DNA of 7,859 nt from Hadesarchaea archaeon. GTDB lineage: Archaea > Hadarchaeota > Hadarchaeia > Hadarchaeales > Hadarchaeaceae. The stretch lies in assembly GCA_003661465.1 (NCBI GenBank), contig QMWE01000039.1:1-7859 (forward strand), written 5' to 3'. Under the pieces are notes generated by a model, which was given only the letters and a program-made list of their open reading frames with translations, did no database searches and had not been told where the DNA came from. The translations under genes and the position numbers were made by a program. Below, piece after piece: positions 1 through 6,943 of the stretch. The stretch's first letter is position 1. Each line of letters opens with the position of its first letter.

Positions 1-336
1 AATGACACAGGCCACTCCGGTGATGGATCCTGTGGTGTTGTTTATGGTGCCGCTCTGGAAATACGTGCTGGCGCCTCCTTGCTTGAACAGATTCCCCTCC
101 TCCACGCTGTCCACCGTGAGGAGCGACGGATCGAAGCTCAAATCGAACTGCGCTCCAGCTATGGGTGTATGCTGTACAACGCTGACATCTACAACAAAAC
201 TTTGACCGTTCTCAACTAAACTTGTTTGTGGTGATATCGATACGTCGGTGGTTTGAGCCGAGACCACCTCGACGCCGGGCAGGAACAGCAAAAACGCTGC
301 CAAAAAAGCTAGGGCGCCTGGCCATTTGAGTTTCAC
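1..336 (-). CDS. Secreted cohesin-domain protein, N-terminal part (runs off left edge)
   Basis: The visible 112 codons encode a signal peptide (basic MKLK, hydrophobic core to about residue 20, likely cleavage after VVSA at residue 27) followed from about residue 30 by a cohesin-like beta-sandwich. The core reads IAGAQFDLSFDPSLL, then EEGNLF and ASTYF, closely matching the cohesin in the gene just upstream (IAGVQFDLHFDPALM, EGDLL, AATYF). Cohesins bind dockerins and hold surface or secreted proteins together. The start is GTG at 336: no other start is usable in this frame, and a GGTGA ribosome site (343-347) sits 6 nt before it. It lies 6 nt after the stop of the upstream gene, so the two are very probably one transcript. 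The length and any further cohesins or anchor lie outside the window. Cohesin identity is by motif reading, not by a profile search. Confidence 0.8.
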   Translation of the reverse strand, partial: MKLKWPGALAFLAAFLLFLPGVEVVSAQTTDVSISPQTSLVENGQSFVVDVSVVQHTPIAGAQFDLSFDPSLLTVDSVEEGNLFKQGGASTYFQSGTINNTTGSITGVACVI

Positions 337-342
337 CGTTTT

Positions 343-2343
343 TCACCCTGTCCAGTGCTGCCCCACCAAGATCATGTCCAATATGTTGACTGCACCATCC
401 CGATTGACATCCGCACGTATCCAGTGGGGCGTCCCAGTTTCACCCCAGTGCTGTCCGATAACGATCATATCCAACACGTTCACGCGATTGTCCGTGTTGA
501 CGTCCCAATCCTCATATGGTATCACATGCACCTCTCCGTCCTCCACCCACACTGGAACAGCATGCCCACCGCTGTCCCCCACGACGACGTTTTCAAGCTC
601 CAGTTCTGAGGTTCCCTCCACCATCTTCGCCTTGAACCTGACCGTGGCGAAGACCTCTGGAGACGAAACGGTTTCACCGGGAGCAATTATCGATCCCGCG
701 ACCCGCACAGTTCCCGTATCGTTGTCCATGCTGAGAACCGTGAAATACGTGGCCGCTCCATCTTGGTTGAGCAAGTCCCCCTCGGTGACACTTAAAACCC
801 CCATCAATGCTGGATCGAAATGAAGGTCGAACTGTACCCCTGCTATCTCCGTGGCTGGGTTCACTTGAATATCGACGGTGAACTCGTCATCACCAACGAC
901 TTCCTGATACTGGGGCGAGACTGAAACCGTTGTTGCGCCCCCGGTACCGGCATTTACCGTCACAGTATCTGTATCGGTGAGACCGTCGGTATCTGTGACC
1001 GTCAGCGTGGCCGTATATGTGCCAGCTGTATACGTGTGAGAAACCGTGACGCCAGAACCGGTAGTCCCATCTCCGAAATCCCATGAGTACGACACTATCG
1101 CGCCGTCCGGATCATACGAACCGGATGCATCGAACTCCACAGTTAGAGGAGCGGTTCCGGTGGGCGGACTCGGATCCGTTGCAATATCGGCCACCGGAGG
1201 CTGTGGTGCCCCCCCGGACGTGAACCTGATCAGATCGAAATACACTGAGCTTGAATTTGGCGATCTGTCGAAGACGAAGTTAACTTGTTTTAACCTCGTC
1301 ATGTCCGCCGCACTTGGCTTCCATGGAACCTTCTGGAACTCGGAAAATGGTATTACGACCTCTTCATAGCTGGTCCCTGGAACCGTGACGTACTTGTAAC
1401 TGGCTCCCCCGGATGCGTCCTCCAGCTCTATTTTAAATCTCTCCGTGCCAAGCGCTCCCTTGAGCACCATTCGGAGTTCGCTGTATGAACTCACATCATA
1501 CCCGCTACCGTCTGGGCGCATGAAACTGTAGTATCCGACCCACGAACTGGTTCCCCGATCGTATTCCAGCTTTAGGGCACCAAGCCCCTCATAAGCATCA
1601 GTGACATATTCCTCAGAGATGGTCTCAGTTGGGTCACCGGCGTCCGGATCCATGGTTCCGCAACCGCCGCCGAGATTGTTGGGCCCACGCCCGTCATTGA
1701 AGTCATCCAAGATGAGACCGGATGGTCTGGAAGCGGGCGGGCTCAAATCTGTAAACTTTATCTCATCCACATACACCGTGCCCACGGTTGGGGACAGGTC
1801 AAAAACTATGTTCACCTGCTTTACCTTGCTCAAATCGACAACGGGGCCAAAATTGTACAGCGGTATCACGAGGGTCTGCCAAGAGGTGCTGAGGCCGCTC
1901 TCAAACCCTGGAACCACGGTCACGTACACGCCGCGTCCGTTATTATTCGTATCCTGCAGCTCCACCTTGAATTTTTCTCCACCGGATGCTCCCTTCACGC
2001 GCATCCGAAGATCAGTATATGAGCTCAGGTCCAGGGCGCTTTCATCTGAATGGAAAAAGCTCCAGTATCCGCACCACTGCCCATCCGGAAAATTGTAGTC
2101 GATCGACAATGCGTATGCGCCCTCCGCGGCGTCCGTGGTGAAATCCACCTCCGGATCGTGCGAGCCATCGTAAGACATCGCTCCAGCTGCACCGCCGAGA
2201 TTTGTGCCCAATGTTCCGTCGTTGAAATCGTCATATACCAAGGCGGCTGGATTAGCCGTGGCTCCCGGTGCACCCATGACCGCAAATAAGAGCACAAGTG
2301 CCGCAAAAGCAACGGTCTCAGCCACCAGTCCTTTTCTGTTCAT
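343..2343 (-). CDS. Secreted multimodular protein: two CBM-like modules, PKD, cohesin, dockerin
   Basis: A 666-residue exported protein. Residues 1-30 form a signal peptide (MNRK, hydrophobic core, cleavage after GATA). Residues ~35-199 and ~210-376 are two related beta-rich modules, each opening with DDFNDG and NLGG, with shared KF/RFK(V/I)EL and KQVN(I/F)VFD segments; they resemble galactose-binding-like carbohydrate modules, but I cannot name a family. Residues ~383-466 are a PKD domain (YSWDFGDGTT at 419-428). Residues ~471-609 are a cohesin. Residues ~613-664 are a type I-like dockerin with two intact calcium loops of DxNxDxxxNxxD form (D614, N616, D618, N622, D625 and D645, N647, D649, N653, D656). 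There is no catalytic domain, so the role is probably binding and scaffolding at the cell surface. An in-frame ATG at 2409 is rejected because it lies upstream of the TATA box at 2373-2380 and would bury the signal peptide. The ATG at 2343 has GGTGG 2 nt upstream. Confidence 0.88.
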   Translation of the reverse strand: MNRKGLVAETVAFAALVLLFAVMGAPGATANPAALVYDDFNDGTLGTNLGGAAGAMSYDGSHDPEVDFTTDAAEGAYALSIDYNFPDGQWCGYWSFFHSDESALDLSSYTDLRMRVKGASGGEKFKVELQDTNNNGRGVYVTVVPGFESGLSTSWQTLVIPLYNFGPVVDLSKVKQVNIVFDLSPTVGTVYVDEIKFTDLSPPASRPSGLILDDFNDGRGPNNLGGGCGTMDPDAGDPTETISEEYVTDAYEGLGALKLEYDRGTSSWVGYYSFMRPDGSGYDVSSYSELRMVLKGALGTERFKIELEDASGGASYKYVTVPGTSYEEVVIPFSEFQKVPWKPSAADMTRLKQVNFVFDRSPNSSSVYFDLIRFTSGGAPQPPVADIATDPSPPTGTAPLTVEFDASGSYDPDGAIVSYSWDFGDGTTGSGVTVSHTYTAGTYTATLTVTDTDGLTDTDTVTVNAGTGGATTVSVSPQYQEVVGDDEFTVDIQVNPATEIAGVQFDLHFDPALMGVLSVTEGDLLNQDGAATYFTVLSMDNDTGTVRVAGSIIAPGETVSSPEVFATVRFKAKMVEGTSELELENVVVGDSGGHAVPVWVEDGEVHVIPYEDWDVNTDNRVNVLDMIVIGQHWGETGTPHWIRADVNRDGAVNILDMILVGQHWTG

Positions 2344-2372
2344 GCCCACCGGCCCAAACTCTGAAAAAAATG

Positions 2373-2380
2373 ATTTATAA
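2373..2380 (-). promoter_or_regulatory. TATA box of the cohesin/dockerin gene
   Basis: On the minus strand the sequence reads TTATAAAT, a near-canonical archaeal TATA box. Its centre is about 33 nt from the ATG at 2343, so transcription would begin near 2351 and leave a leader of about 8 nt that still includes GGTGG. This separates the gene from the ATPase gene upstream and fixes its start codon. The start site itself is inferred from the usual TATA spacing. Confidence 0.6.
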
Positions 2381-2397
2381 GGCAGTTGAAAATTGCC
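2381..2397. promoter_or_regulatory. Inverted repeat next to the TATA box, possible operator
   Basis: Plus strand arms GGCAGTT (2381-2387) and AATTGCC (2391-2397) are inverted copies matching at 6 of 7 positions around a 3-nt centre. The repeat abuts the TATA box in the place of the TFB-recognition element, where a bound repressor could block initiation. It is short and could be chance. No second convincing copy was found at the other promoters in the window. Confidence 0.3.
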
Positions 2398-2443
2398 CGT
2401 TTTCAGCATTTTTTCGTAATCTTTAAAAAGGCGGTAAGAGGGA

Positions 2444-3217
2444 TTACGTCACCCGTCTCGACCTTCTGGGTCTCGGTCCGTATCTAGCCCGCTTTTTACC
2501 CTTGATGCGGGCCAAGATAGCCCTCGCCAATCGGGAGAACTCCACAGCGGAAGAAGAAGTGGGGGCTGACAGGACGACCGGGATCCCCTTCGCCACGCTT
2601 TCCTTTATGGTTTCGTCTTCCGGTATAACCGAGATCGTGGAATCCCCTAAGGATTTTTTTATGTCAGAAATTGGAAGTTCGTATTTTTTGTTTGTGACCC
2701 GGTTCACCACCACGCCGATAACTGGAATCTTCCACTCCTCTGCCATCATAAATGTCTGAAGGGCCCCCATCACAGAGGGTATCTCGGGCTGGCAAACTAT
2801 TACTATCTCGTCGCAGACCCTCAGACCGGCCCATACATCCCAGCCAAATCCCGGGGCGGTGTCCAACAGTATTATGTCATATCTCCGTCTCAGTGGATCT
2901 ATGAACCTGCCGAGGTCCAGTGGGCCAAGTTCTTTCACGAAACCCGTTGCTCCCGGGAGGATATCCAACTTATCTTCGTACTTTATTACCGCGTTCTCGG
3001 CTCGAACCTTCCCCGTCAGTATGTCCTGGATGGAAACGGAGGGTTCGGTTATCCCAAAATACAGACAAAGATTTGACACCATGATATTTGTCTCGACTAT
3101 GAGGACGCGATTTCTCAATTTCTGCGCCAGCGCCATGCCCAGATTGACGACTGTGGTGGTCTTGCCGACGCCGCCCTTGGCGGAAAATATGCCTATAACG
3201 GTTCCTCTTCTGTACAT
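2444..3217 (-). CDS. MinD/ParA-type ATPase with altered switch I and basic tail
   Basis: A 257-residue P-loop ATPase of the deviant Walker A class. KGGVGKTT at 14-21 carries both the signature lysine K14 and K19, and the switch II/Walker B strand reads DIILLDTAPG with D119. MinD/ParA proteins dimerise on ATP and hydrolyse it when met by a partner, often to place complexes in the cell. The switch I segment reads VETNIMVSNL (41-50), where bacterial MinD usually has DxD; here the two acidic positions are E42 and N44. The last 19 residues contain 10 Lys/Arg and form no evident amphipathic membrane helix of the bacterial MinD kind. The ATG at 3217 is 5 nt after the stop of the sugar-binding-protein gene, with AGGT 9 nt upstream, so the two are probably co-transcribed and translationally coupled. 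The protein partner and cellular target are unknown. Confidence 0.85.
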   Translation of the reverse strand: MYRRGTVIGIFSAKGGVGKTTTVVNLGMALAQKLRNRVLIVETNIMVSNLCLYFGITEPSVSIQDILTGKVRAENAVIKYEDKLDILPGATGFVKELGPLDLGRFIDPLRRRYDIILLDTAPGFGWDVWAGLRVCDEIVIVCQPEIPSVMGALQTFMMAEEWKIPVIGVVVNRVTNKKYELPISDIKKSLGDSTISVIPEDETIKESVAKGIPVVLSAPTSSSAVEFSRLARAILARIKGKKRARYGPRPRRSRRVT

Positions 3218-3222
3218 TTTCT

Positions 3223-4419
3223 TTAAACCTTCGAGGAATTCGGTTTTTTGGCAGCGGTTTCTATCTCGCCGACCAATTTTTTCACTTTTGTTCTTGAGAG
3301 CCCTGGGTCAGATACTATTTGAATAAGCTGAAGCTCGAGAACGCTTATCATCCAAGAGGGAAAGGTCGATCCCATCTGAAGAACCGTAGGATGTCTCTGA
3401 AGCTCGTTCTTCAGTCCGGCTGAAATTTTATCATAACATCTGTCCGGGACATCCTCGCGTGCGACGATGCCCGTCCCGGCTTTGGCGAGCACCTCCTGGG
3501 CTTTCAGCGAGCCGGCGTACTTCATGAAGATCTTGGCCTCCCTCGGATGCGCGCAGTGCTTGGGACTCACCCAGACATTCCCTCCCATGACCATGACCTG
3601 TCCCGTCGAATTTATCTCGGGGACCAAAAAGTAATCATATTCCTCACCGGGCGCATATCCATATTCCCTTCGCCAAATTCCGTTTACCCAATCGCCTTGG
3701 AGTTGCATCGCCGCTTCTCGGTTGTTCAATTTTGTCCACGCTTCTCTGAAGCTGAAGCCAAATGGATACGGGGAGAAATACTTCTCGGAAATCTCTCTGA
3801 GCAGCTCAAACGAATCCAAAACTTTTCCATCGGTCCAGCTTTTTTTGTTCGCCATCAGTTGATTGTAAAATCGCGGGCCAACCATCCTCACCAGGATATT
3901 CTCGAACCAGAGCGAAACCTCCCATCCGCTCGCGACTATAGGCGTCATCCCTCTTCTCTTGAGTCTTTCGCACACGTTCAGAAATTCATCCCAGGTGGAT
4001 GGAGGACTCACCCTGTATTTTTCAAACACATCGCGGAGGTACCACACCACAAAGGTAAAACATTTGGAAGGGACTCCGTATACTCTCCCGTTCAAACTGC
4101 AGGCTTCCTTCAGCCAGCCCGGAAAAGCTCCTGAAAATCCATCTTTTTTCCATAAGTCGGTCATGTCTGCCAGTTGGCCTCTTCTCGCAGACTCCTTCAT
4201 TCGCTGACCGATGTCATCCACCATCACATCCGGAGGAAGGCCACGTGCAAATCTCGCCTTGGTCATCATCGAGTACACGCTCCACTCCAGCGCGTTTCTC
4301 TTAACCCTGATAGCAGGATGGGTTCGTTCGAAGTCGTCCAGAAAGGTATCTATGGGTGGTTGCTCCTTTCCCGCCCAGAAATGAAAGATCTCCAGTTCCC
4401 TTCTTGTTCTTCTCGCCAT
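3223..4419 (-). CDS. Family 1 sugar-binding protein homologue lacking a signal peptide
   Basis: A 398-residue full-length homologue of extracellular solute-binding proteins of sugar ABC transporters. Family marks run end to end: first strand LEIFHFWAG (9-17), a PDVMVDD segment near 63-69, NGRVYGVPSK (110-119), then WYLRDVFEKYRV followed by PPSTWDEF (139-146), QGDWVNG (241-247), and GGNVWVSPK with the following helix near 279-310. The unusual point is the N-terminus: MARRTRR leads straight into the first strand, with no hydrophobic stretch, lipobox or twin-arginine leader. Five cysteines (107, 120, 150, 289, 328) also suit a cytoplasmic protein. Longer starts exist at 4428 and 4491, but neither adds a signal peptide, and the TATA box at 4448-4455 places the transcript start near 4426. 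GGTGG lies 2 nt before ATG 4419. It leads an apparent operon with the ATPase gene. It may sense sugar inside the cell; ligand and role are unproven. Confidence 0.83.
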   Translation of the reverse strand: MARRTRRELEIFHFWAGKEQPPIDTFLDDFERTHPAIRVKRNALEWSVYSMMTKARFARGLPPDVMVDDIGQRMKESARRGQLADMTDLWKKDGFSGAFPGWLKEACSLNGRVYGVPSKCFTFVVWYLRDVFEKYRVSPPSTWDEFLNVCERLKRRGMTPIVASGWEVSLWFENILVRMVGPRFYNQLMANKKSWTDGKVLDSFELLREISEKYFSPYPFGFSFREAWTKLNNREAAMQLQGDWVNGIWRREYGYAPGEEYDYFLVPEINSTGQVMVMGGNVWVSPKHCAHPREAKIFMKYAGSLKAQEVLAKAGTGIVAREDVPDRCYDKISAGLKNELQRHPTVLQMGSTFPSWMISVLELQLIQIVSDPGLSRTKVKKLVGEIETAAKKPNSSKV

Positions 4420-4447
4420 GACCACCATCGAGTTATATACAAGGATG

Positions 4448-4455
4448 TTTTTAAA
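4448..4455 (-). promoter_or_regulatory. TATA box of the sugar-binding-protein/ATPase operon
   Basis: The minus strand reads TTTAAAAA, centred about 32-33 nt before the ATG at 4419. This is the same geometry as at the cohesin/dockerin gene, including a GGTGG motif 2 nt before the ATG. A start near 4426 gives a leader of only about 7 nt. The plus-strand palindrome AAATGTGCATTT (4453-4464) overlaps its upstream edge and could be an operator, but the 5-bp arms are weak evidence. A second TATATAA-like stretch at 4432-4438 is too close to the ATG. Confidence 0.5.
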
Positions 4456-4503
4456 TGTGCATTTCCTGTCTAAAAATAAAATATTCGACAATTCACATAA
4501 GTC

Positions 4504-4510
4504 TTTAAAG
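4504..4510 (+). promoter_or_regulatory. Likely TATA box of the GH94 phosphorylase gene
   Basis: TTTAAAG, within an 8-bp palindrome CTTTAAAG, lies about 46 nt before the ATG at 4553. Usual spacing predicts a transcript start near 4533 and a leader of about 20 nt that contains the GGAAGGT ribosome site. The AT-rich stretch at 4523-4531 (CTTTTTATT) is an alternative box, but it would give a leaderless transcript and make the ribosome site useless. Confidence 0.4.
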
Positions 4511-4538
4511 GACGGTCAAACGCTTTTTATTAAAGAAT

Positions 4539-4545
4539 GGAAGGT
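4539..4545 (+). promoter_or_regulatory. Ribosome binding site fixing the GH94 start
   Basis: GGAAGGT ends 7 nt before the ATG at 4553. The frame is open further upstream to an ATG at 4418, but that start would lie in the divergent promoter region, has no such site, and would add 45 residues absent from the family's usual beginning. Confidence 0.6.
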
Positions 4546-4552
4546 AGAAACG

Positions 4553-6934
4553 ATGACGAAAAAAGACCAAATTTTCAGAAATAAGTACGGTTACTTCTCG
4601 AGCGATGGGAGGGAATTCATAATTTTCAGGCCAGACACGCCTACTCCCTGGGTGAACGTCATATGTAACGGAGACTACGGGCTTGTGATCTCCCAAGCCG
4701 GAAGCGGGTTCAGTTGGAGGGGCAACTCCGCGCTCGCGCGGATCAACATCTGGCATCAGGACCTGATCAGAGATGACTATGGAAAATACGTGTACCTGCG
4801 AGACGACCAGACTGGTGATTTCTGGTCGCTTGGATGGAAACCATGCCGTCCAAAATTCAAAAAATACGAAGTTGTCCACGGGATTGGGTATACCCGCATC
4901 GCGAGTCAGAATAAGAACATCGAAAGCACCATGCTGGTATTTGTCCCACCAGATGAACCATTGGAGATATGGAAGGTATCTCTGAGAAACCTTTCCGAAA
5001 GACCTCGAGAGATAAGCCTCTTCACTTACCTGGAATGGTGTCTGGGAAACGGGATGGACACCCACAGGGAGTTTCACCGAACGTTCATTGAAACCGAGTA
5101 CCACGAAGACCTCCACAGCATATATGGCAAAAAACGTCCGCTTCCCGTTCCGAGTTACATCAGTACTGGCAAGCCAGAGGTAGCGCTCCAAGCGTTTCAC
5201 AGCGTGAACGTGAAACCCAGCGGTTATGAGGGAAGTAAGCTGGAGTTTTTAGGAGTGTACGGCAACTTGGAAACTCCGGCCGCCGTAAAGAATGGAACTC
5301 TGAGCAACAGTGTGGGAAAAGTCCACGACGACATTGCCAGTCTACACATCAGGCTCAAACTGAAGCCAAACGAAGAGAAGACTTTGGTGTTTACCTTGGG
5401 GTCATGCTTGGATGATGATGGGGAGCACCTCATCAAGAAATATATGTCGGTTGACGAAGCAGATAAAGCGTTCCAAAAAACTGTGGCGTTCTGGAACGAC
5501 GTGATCTCCGGAGTGATGGTCGACACGCCGGATCCTGCATTTGATCTGATGACGAACTACTGGCTCAAATATCAGGCGATATCGGCGCATATGTGGGCAC
5601 GTACTGGATATTACCAGTGCTCCGGAGGATACGGTTTCAGAGATCAACTCCAGAGTAGCCTGCTCACCTTGCCCCTGAAACCGGAGCTCACGAGACACCA
5701 GATCATGTTACATGCCAAACACCAGTTCAAAGACGGGAGCGTGTATCACTGGTGGCATCCGCTGACAGAAGTTGGGGCCAGAACCAACATAAGTGATAAC
5801 ATGCTGTGGCTGCCATACGTCACACTTTCATACCTCGTTGAAACTGGGGATTATGCCATCCTAAGGGAGAGGATCCCGTACGTGGATGGAGAGGAAGCCT
5901 CCCTGTATGAGCACTGCGTGAAAGCTATAGAACTCGCTCTGTCTAGGTTTAGCCCCAGAGAGCTTCCGCTGATAGGCTCCGGTGACTGGAACGACGGGTT
6001 GAGCGCCGTAGGGATAAAATGGAAAGGAGAATCCATCTGGTTGGGTCATTTCCTATACGGAATTCTAAAGGACTTCGCTGAGGTCTGCAGGGAAATGAAA
6101 GACGGAAAAAGGGCCTCCCACCTGAAGCGACAAGCGGAGAAATTAAAGAAGGCCATCAACAGATGGGGGTGGGATGGAGAGTGGTACTGGCGAGCTTCTC
6201 GTGATGATGGAAAACTGATAGGAAGTTCTAGCTGCGGGGAGGGGAAGATATATCTCAACGCTCAAACATGGAGCGTAATAAACGAGACCGCACCGGTAAA
6301 TCGTGCAAAAAGGGCTATGGAATCCGTGGAGAGATACCTCATGAGAGATTTTGGTCCTCTGCTGCTCTATCCCGCTTATACTAATCCAGACGAATCGATC
6401 GGATACATCACCCGGTATGCTCCAGGGATGCGCGAAAACGGAGGAGTGTACACCCATGCGGCAGTGTGGGCGATACTGGCCTACTGCAAACTGAGACAAG
6501 GAGACAAAGCCTTCGATGTGTATTCTCGTATGTCCCCACCCAAGCGAGGACTAGATGCCGATAGATATCAGGGGGAGCCATACGTCCTCCCGGGAAACAC
6601 GGACGGTCCTCAGTCGCCTCTTTTCGGAAAGGGGAGCTGGACGTGGTATTCGGGCTCCGCGGCGTGGTTATTCAAGGTCAGCACGGAATGGATTCTAGGC
6701 ATAAGACCGACTGAAAAGGGTTTGCTGATAGATCCTTGTATCCCGAAGAAGTGGGGAGAGTTCAAAATTCTGCGGCATTACCGGGGGACGAAGTATGAAA
6801 TAGAGATAAAAAATCCAAAACATGTCGAGTGTGGTGTGAAGAAGATAACTCTCGACGGAAAACCATTGAAAGAACCATATCTACCGGACTTGCGTGATGG
6901 AAAAATCCACCGCGTAAGGGTAGAAATGGGATGA
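4553..6934 (+). CDS. GH94 disaccharide phosphorylase (cellobiose phosphorylase-like)
   Basis: A 793-residue enzyme, close to the usual length of about 800 for cellobiose and chitobiose phosphorylases. GH94 enzymes split a beta-linked disaccharide with phosphate into an alpha-sugar 1-phosphate and a free sugar, saving ATP in the cytoplasm. The N-terminal part (about 1-260) is the beta-sandwich (NKYGYFSSDGREFIIFRPDTP, then TPWVNVICNGDYG). The catalytic (alpha/alpha)6 barrel spans roughly 330-730 and shows GYGFRDQLQ (R363, D364, Q365), GSGDWNDG (D478 and D481, the motif that holds the general acid), ENGGVYTHAAVW, EPYVLPGN and GSWTWYSGSAAW. The C-terminal sheet includes HYRGTKYEI (from H742), a family motif near the phosphate site. 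There is no signal peptide, as expected for an intracellular enzyme. Beta-1,4-glucose, beta-1,3-glucose, chitobiose or aldonic-acid disaccharides are all possible; motif reading does not settle the substrate. It is divergent from the sugar-binding-protein operon and convergent with the permease gene. Confidence 0.9.
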   Translation: MTKKDQIFRNKYGYFSSDGREFIIFRPDTPTPWVNVICNGDYGLVISQAGSGFSWRGNSALARINIWHQDLIRDDYGKYVYLRDDQTGDFWSLGWKPCRPKFKKYEVVHGIGYTRIASQNKNIESTMLVFVPPDEPLEIWKVSLRNLSERPREISLFTYLEWCLGNGMDTHREFHRTFIETEYHEDLHSIYGKKRPLPVPSYISTGKPEVALQAFHSVNVKPSGYEGSKLEFLGVYGNLETPAAVKNGTLSNSVGKVHDDIASLHIRLKLKPNEEKTLVFTLGSCLDDDGEHLIKKYMSVDEADKAFQKTVAFWNDVISGVMVDTPDPAFDLMTNYWLKYQAISAHMWARTGYYQCSGGYGFRDQLQSSLLTLPLKPELTRHQIMLHAKHQFKDGSVYHWWHPLTEVGARTNISDNMLWLPYVTLSYLVETGDYAILRERIPYVDGEEASLYEHCVKAIELALSRFSPRELPLIGSGDWNDGLSAVGIKWKGESIWLGHFLYGILKDFAEVCREMKDGKRASHLKRQAEKLKKAINRWGWDGEWYWRASRDDGKLIGSSSCGEGKIYLNAQTWSVINETAPVNRAKRAMESVERYLMRDFGPLLLYPAYTNPDESIGYITRYAPGMRENGGVYTHAAVWAILAYCKLRQGDKAFDVYSRMSPPKRGLDADRYQGEPYVLPGNTDGPQSPLFGKGSWTWYSGSAAWLFKVSTEWILGIRPTEKGLLIDPCIPKKWGEFKILRHYRGTKYEIEIKNPKHVECGVKKITLDGKPLKEPYLPDLRDGKIHRVRVEMG

Positions 6935-6943
6935 GATGCTGAA

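Noticed and set aside
334..345. Read-through or recoding of the TGA to fuse the two cohesin genes
   Set aside because: The frames do match, but a complete signal peptide begins right after the stop at a GTG with its own ribosome site, so two separate exported proteins are more sensible.
2344..2409. Longer N-terminus for the cohesin/dockerin protein starting at ATG 2409
   Set aside because: The TATA box at 2373-2380 lies inside it, it would place 22 polar residues before a clear signal peptide, and it has no good ribosome site.
2416..2447. GTAATC/GATTAC inverted repeat and a short T-run after the ATPase gene as a terminator
   Set aside because: The stem is only 6 bp with a 20-nt loop, and the five T residues fall inside the loop. 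Termination is likely somewhere here, but this structure does not show it.
4453..4464. Palindrome AAATGTGCATTT as a firm operator
   Set aside because: Five-base arms in AT-rich promoter DNA are expected by chance, and no second copy was found. It is mentioned only within the TATA entry.
4420..4491. Longer starts for the sugar-binding protein at 4428 or 4491
   Set aside because: The 4491 start spans the TATA box, and the 4428 start sits at or before the predicted transcript start. Neither adds a signal peptide.
4537..4584. A 15-codon upstream reading frame overlapping the GH94 start
   Set aside because: It has no ribosome site of its own, no recognisable peptide, and its ATG would be only a few nt from the predicted transcript start.
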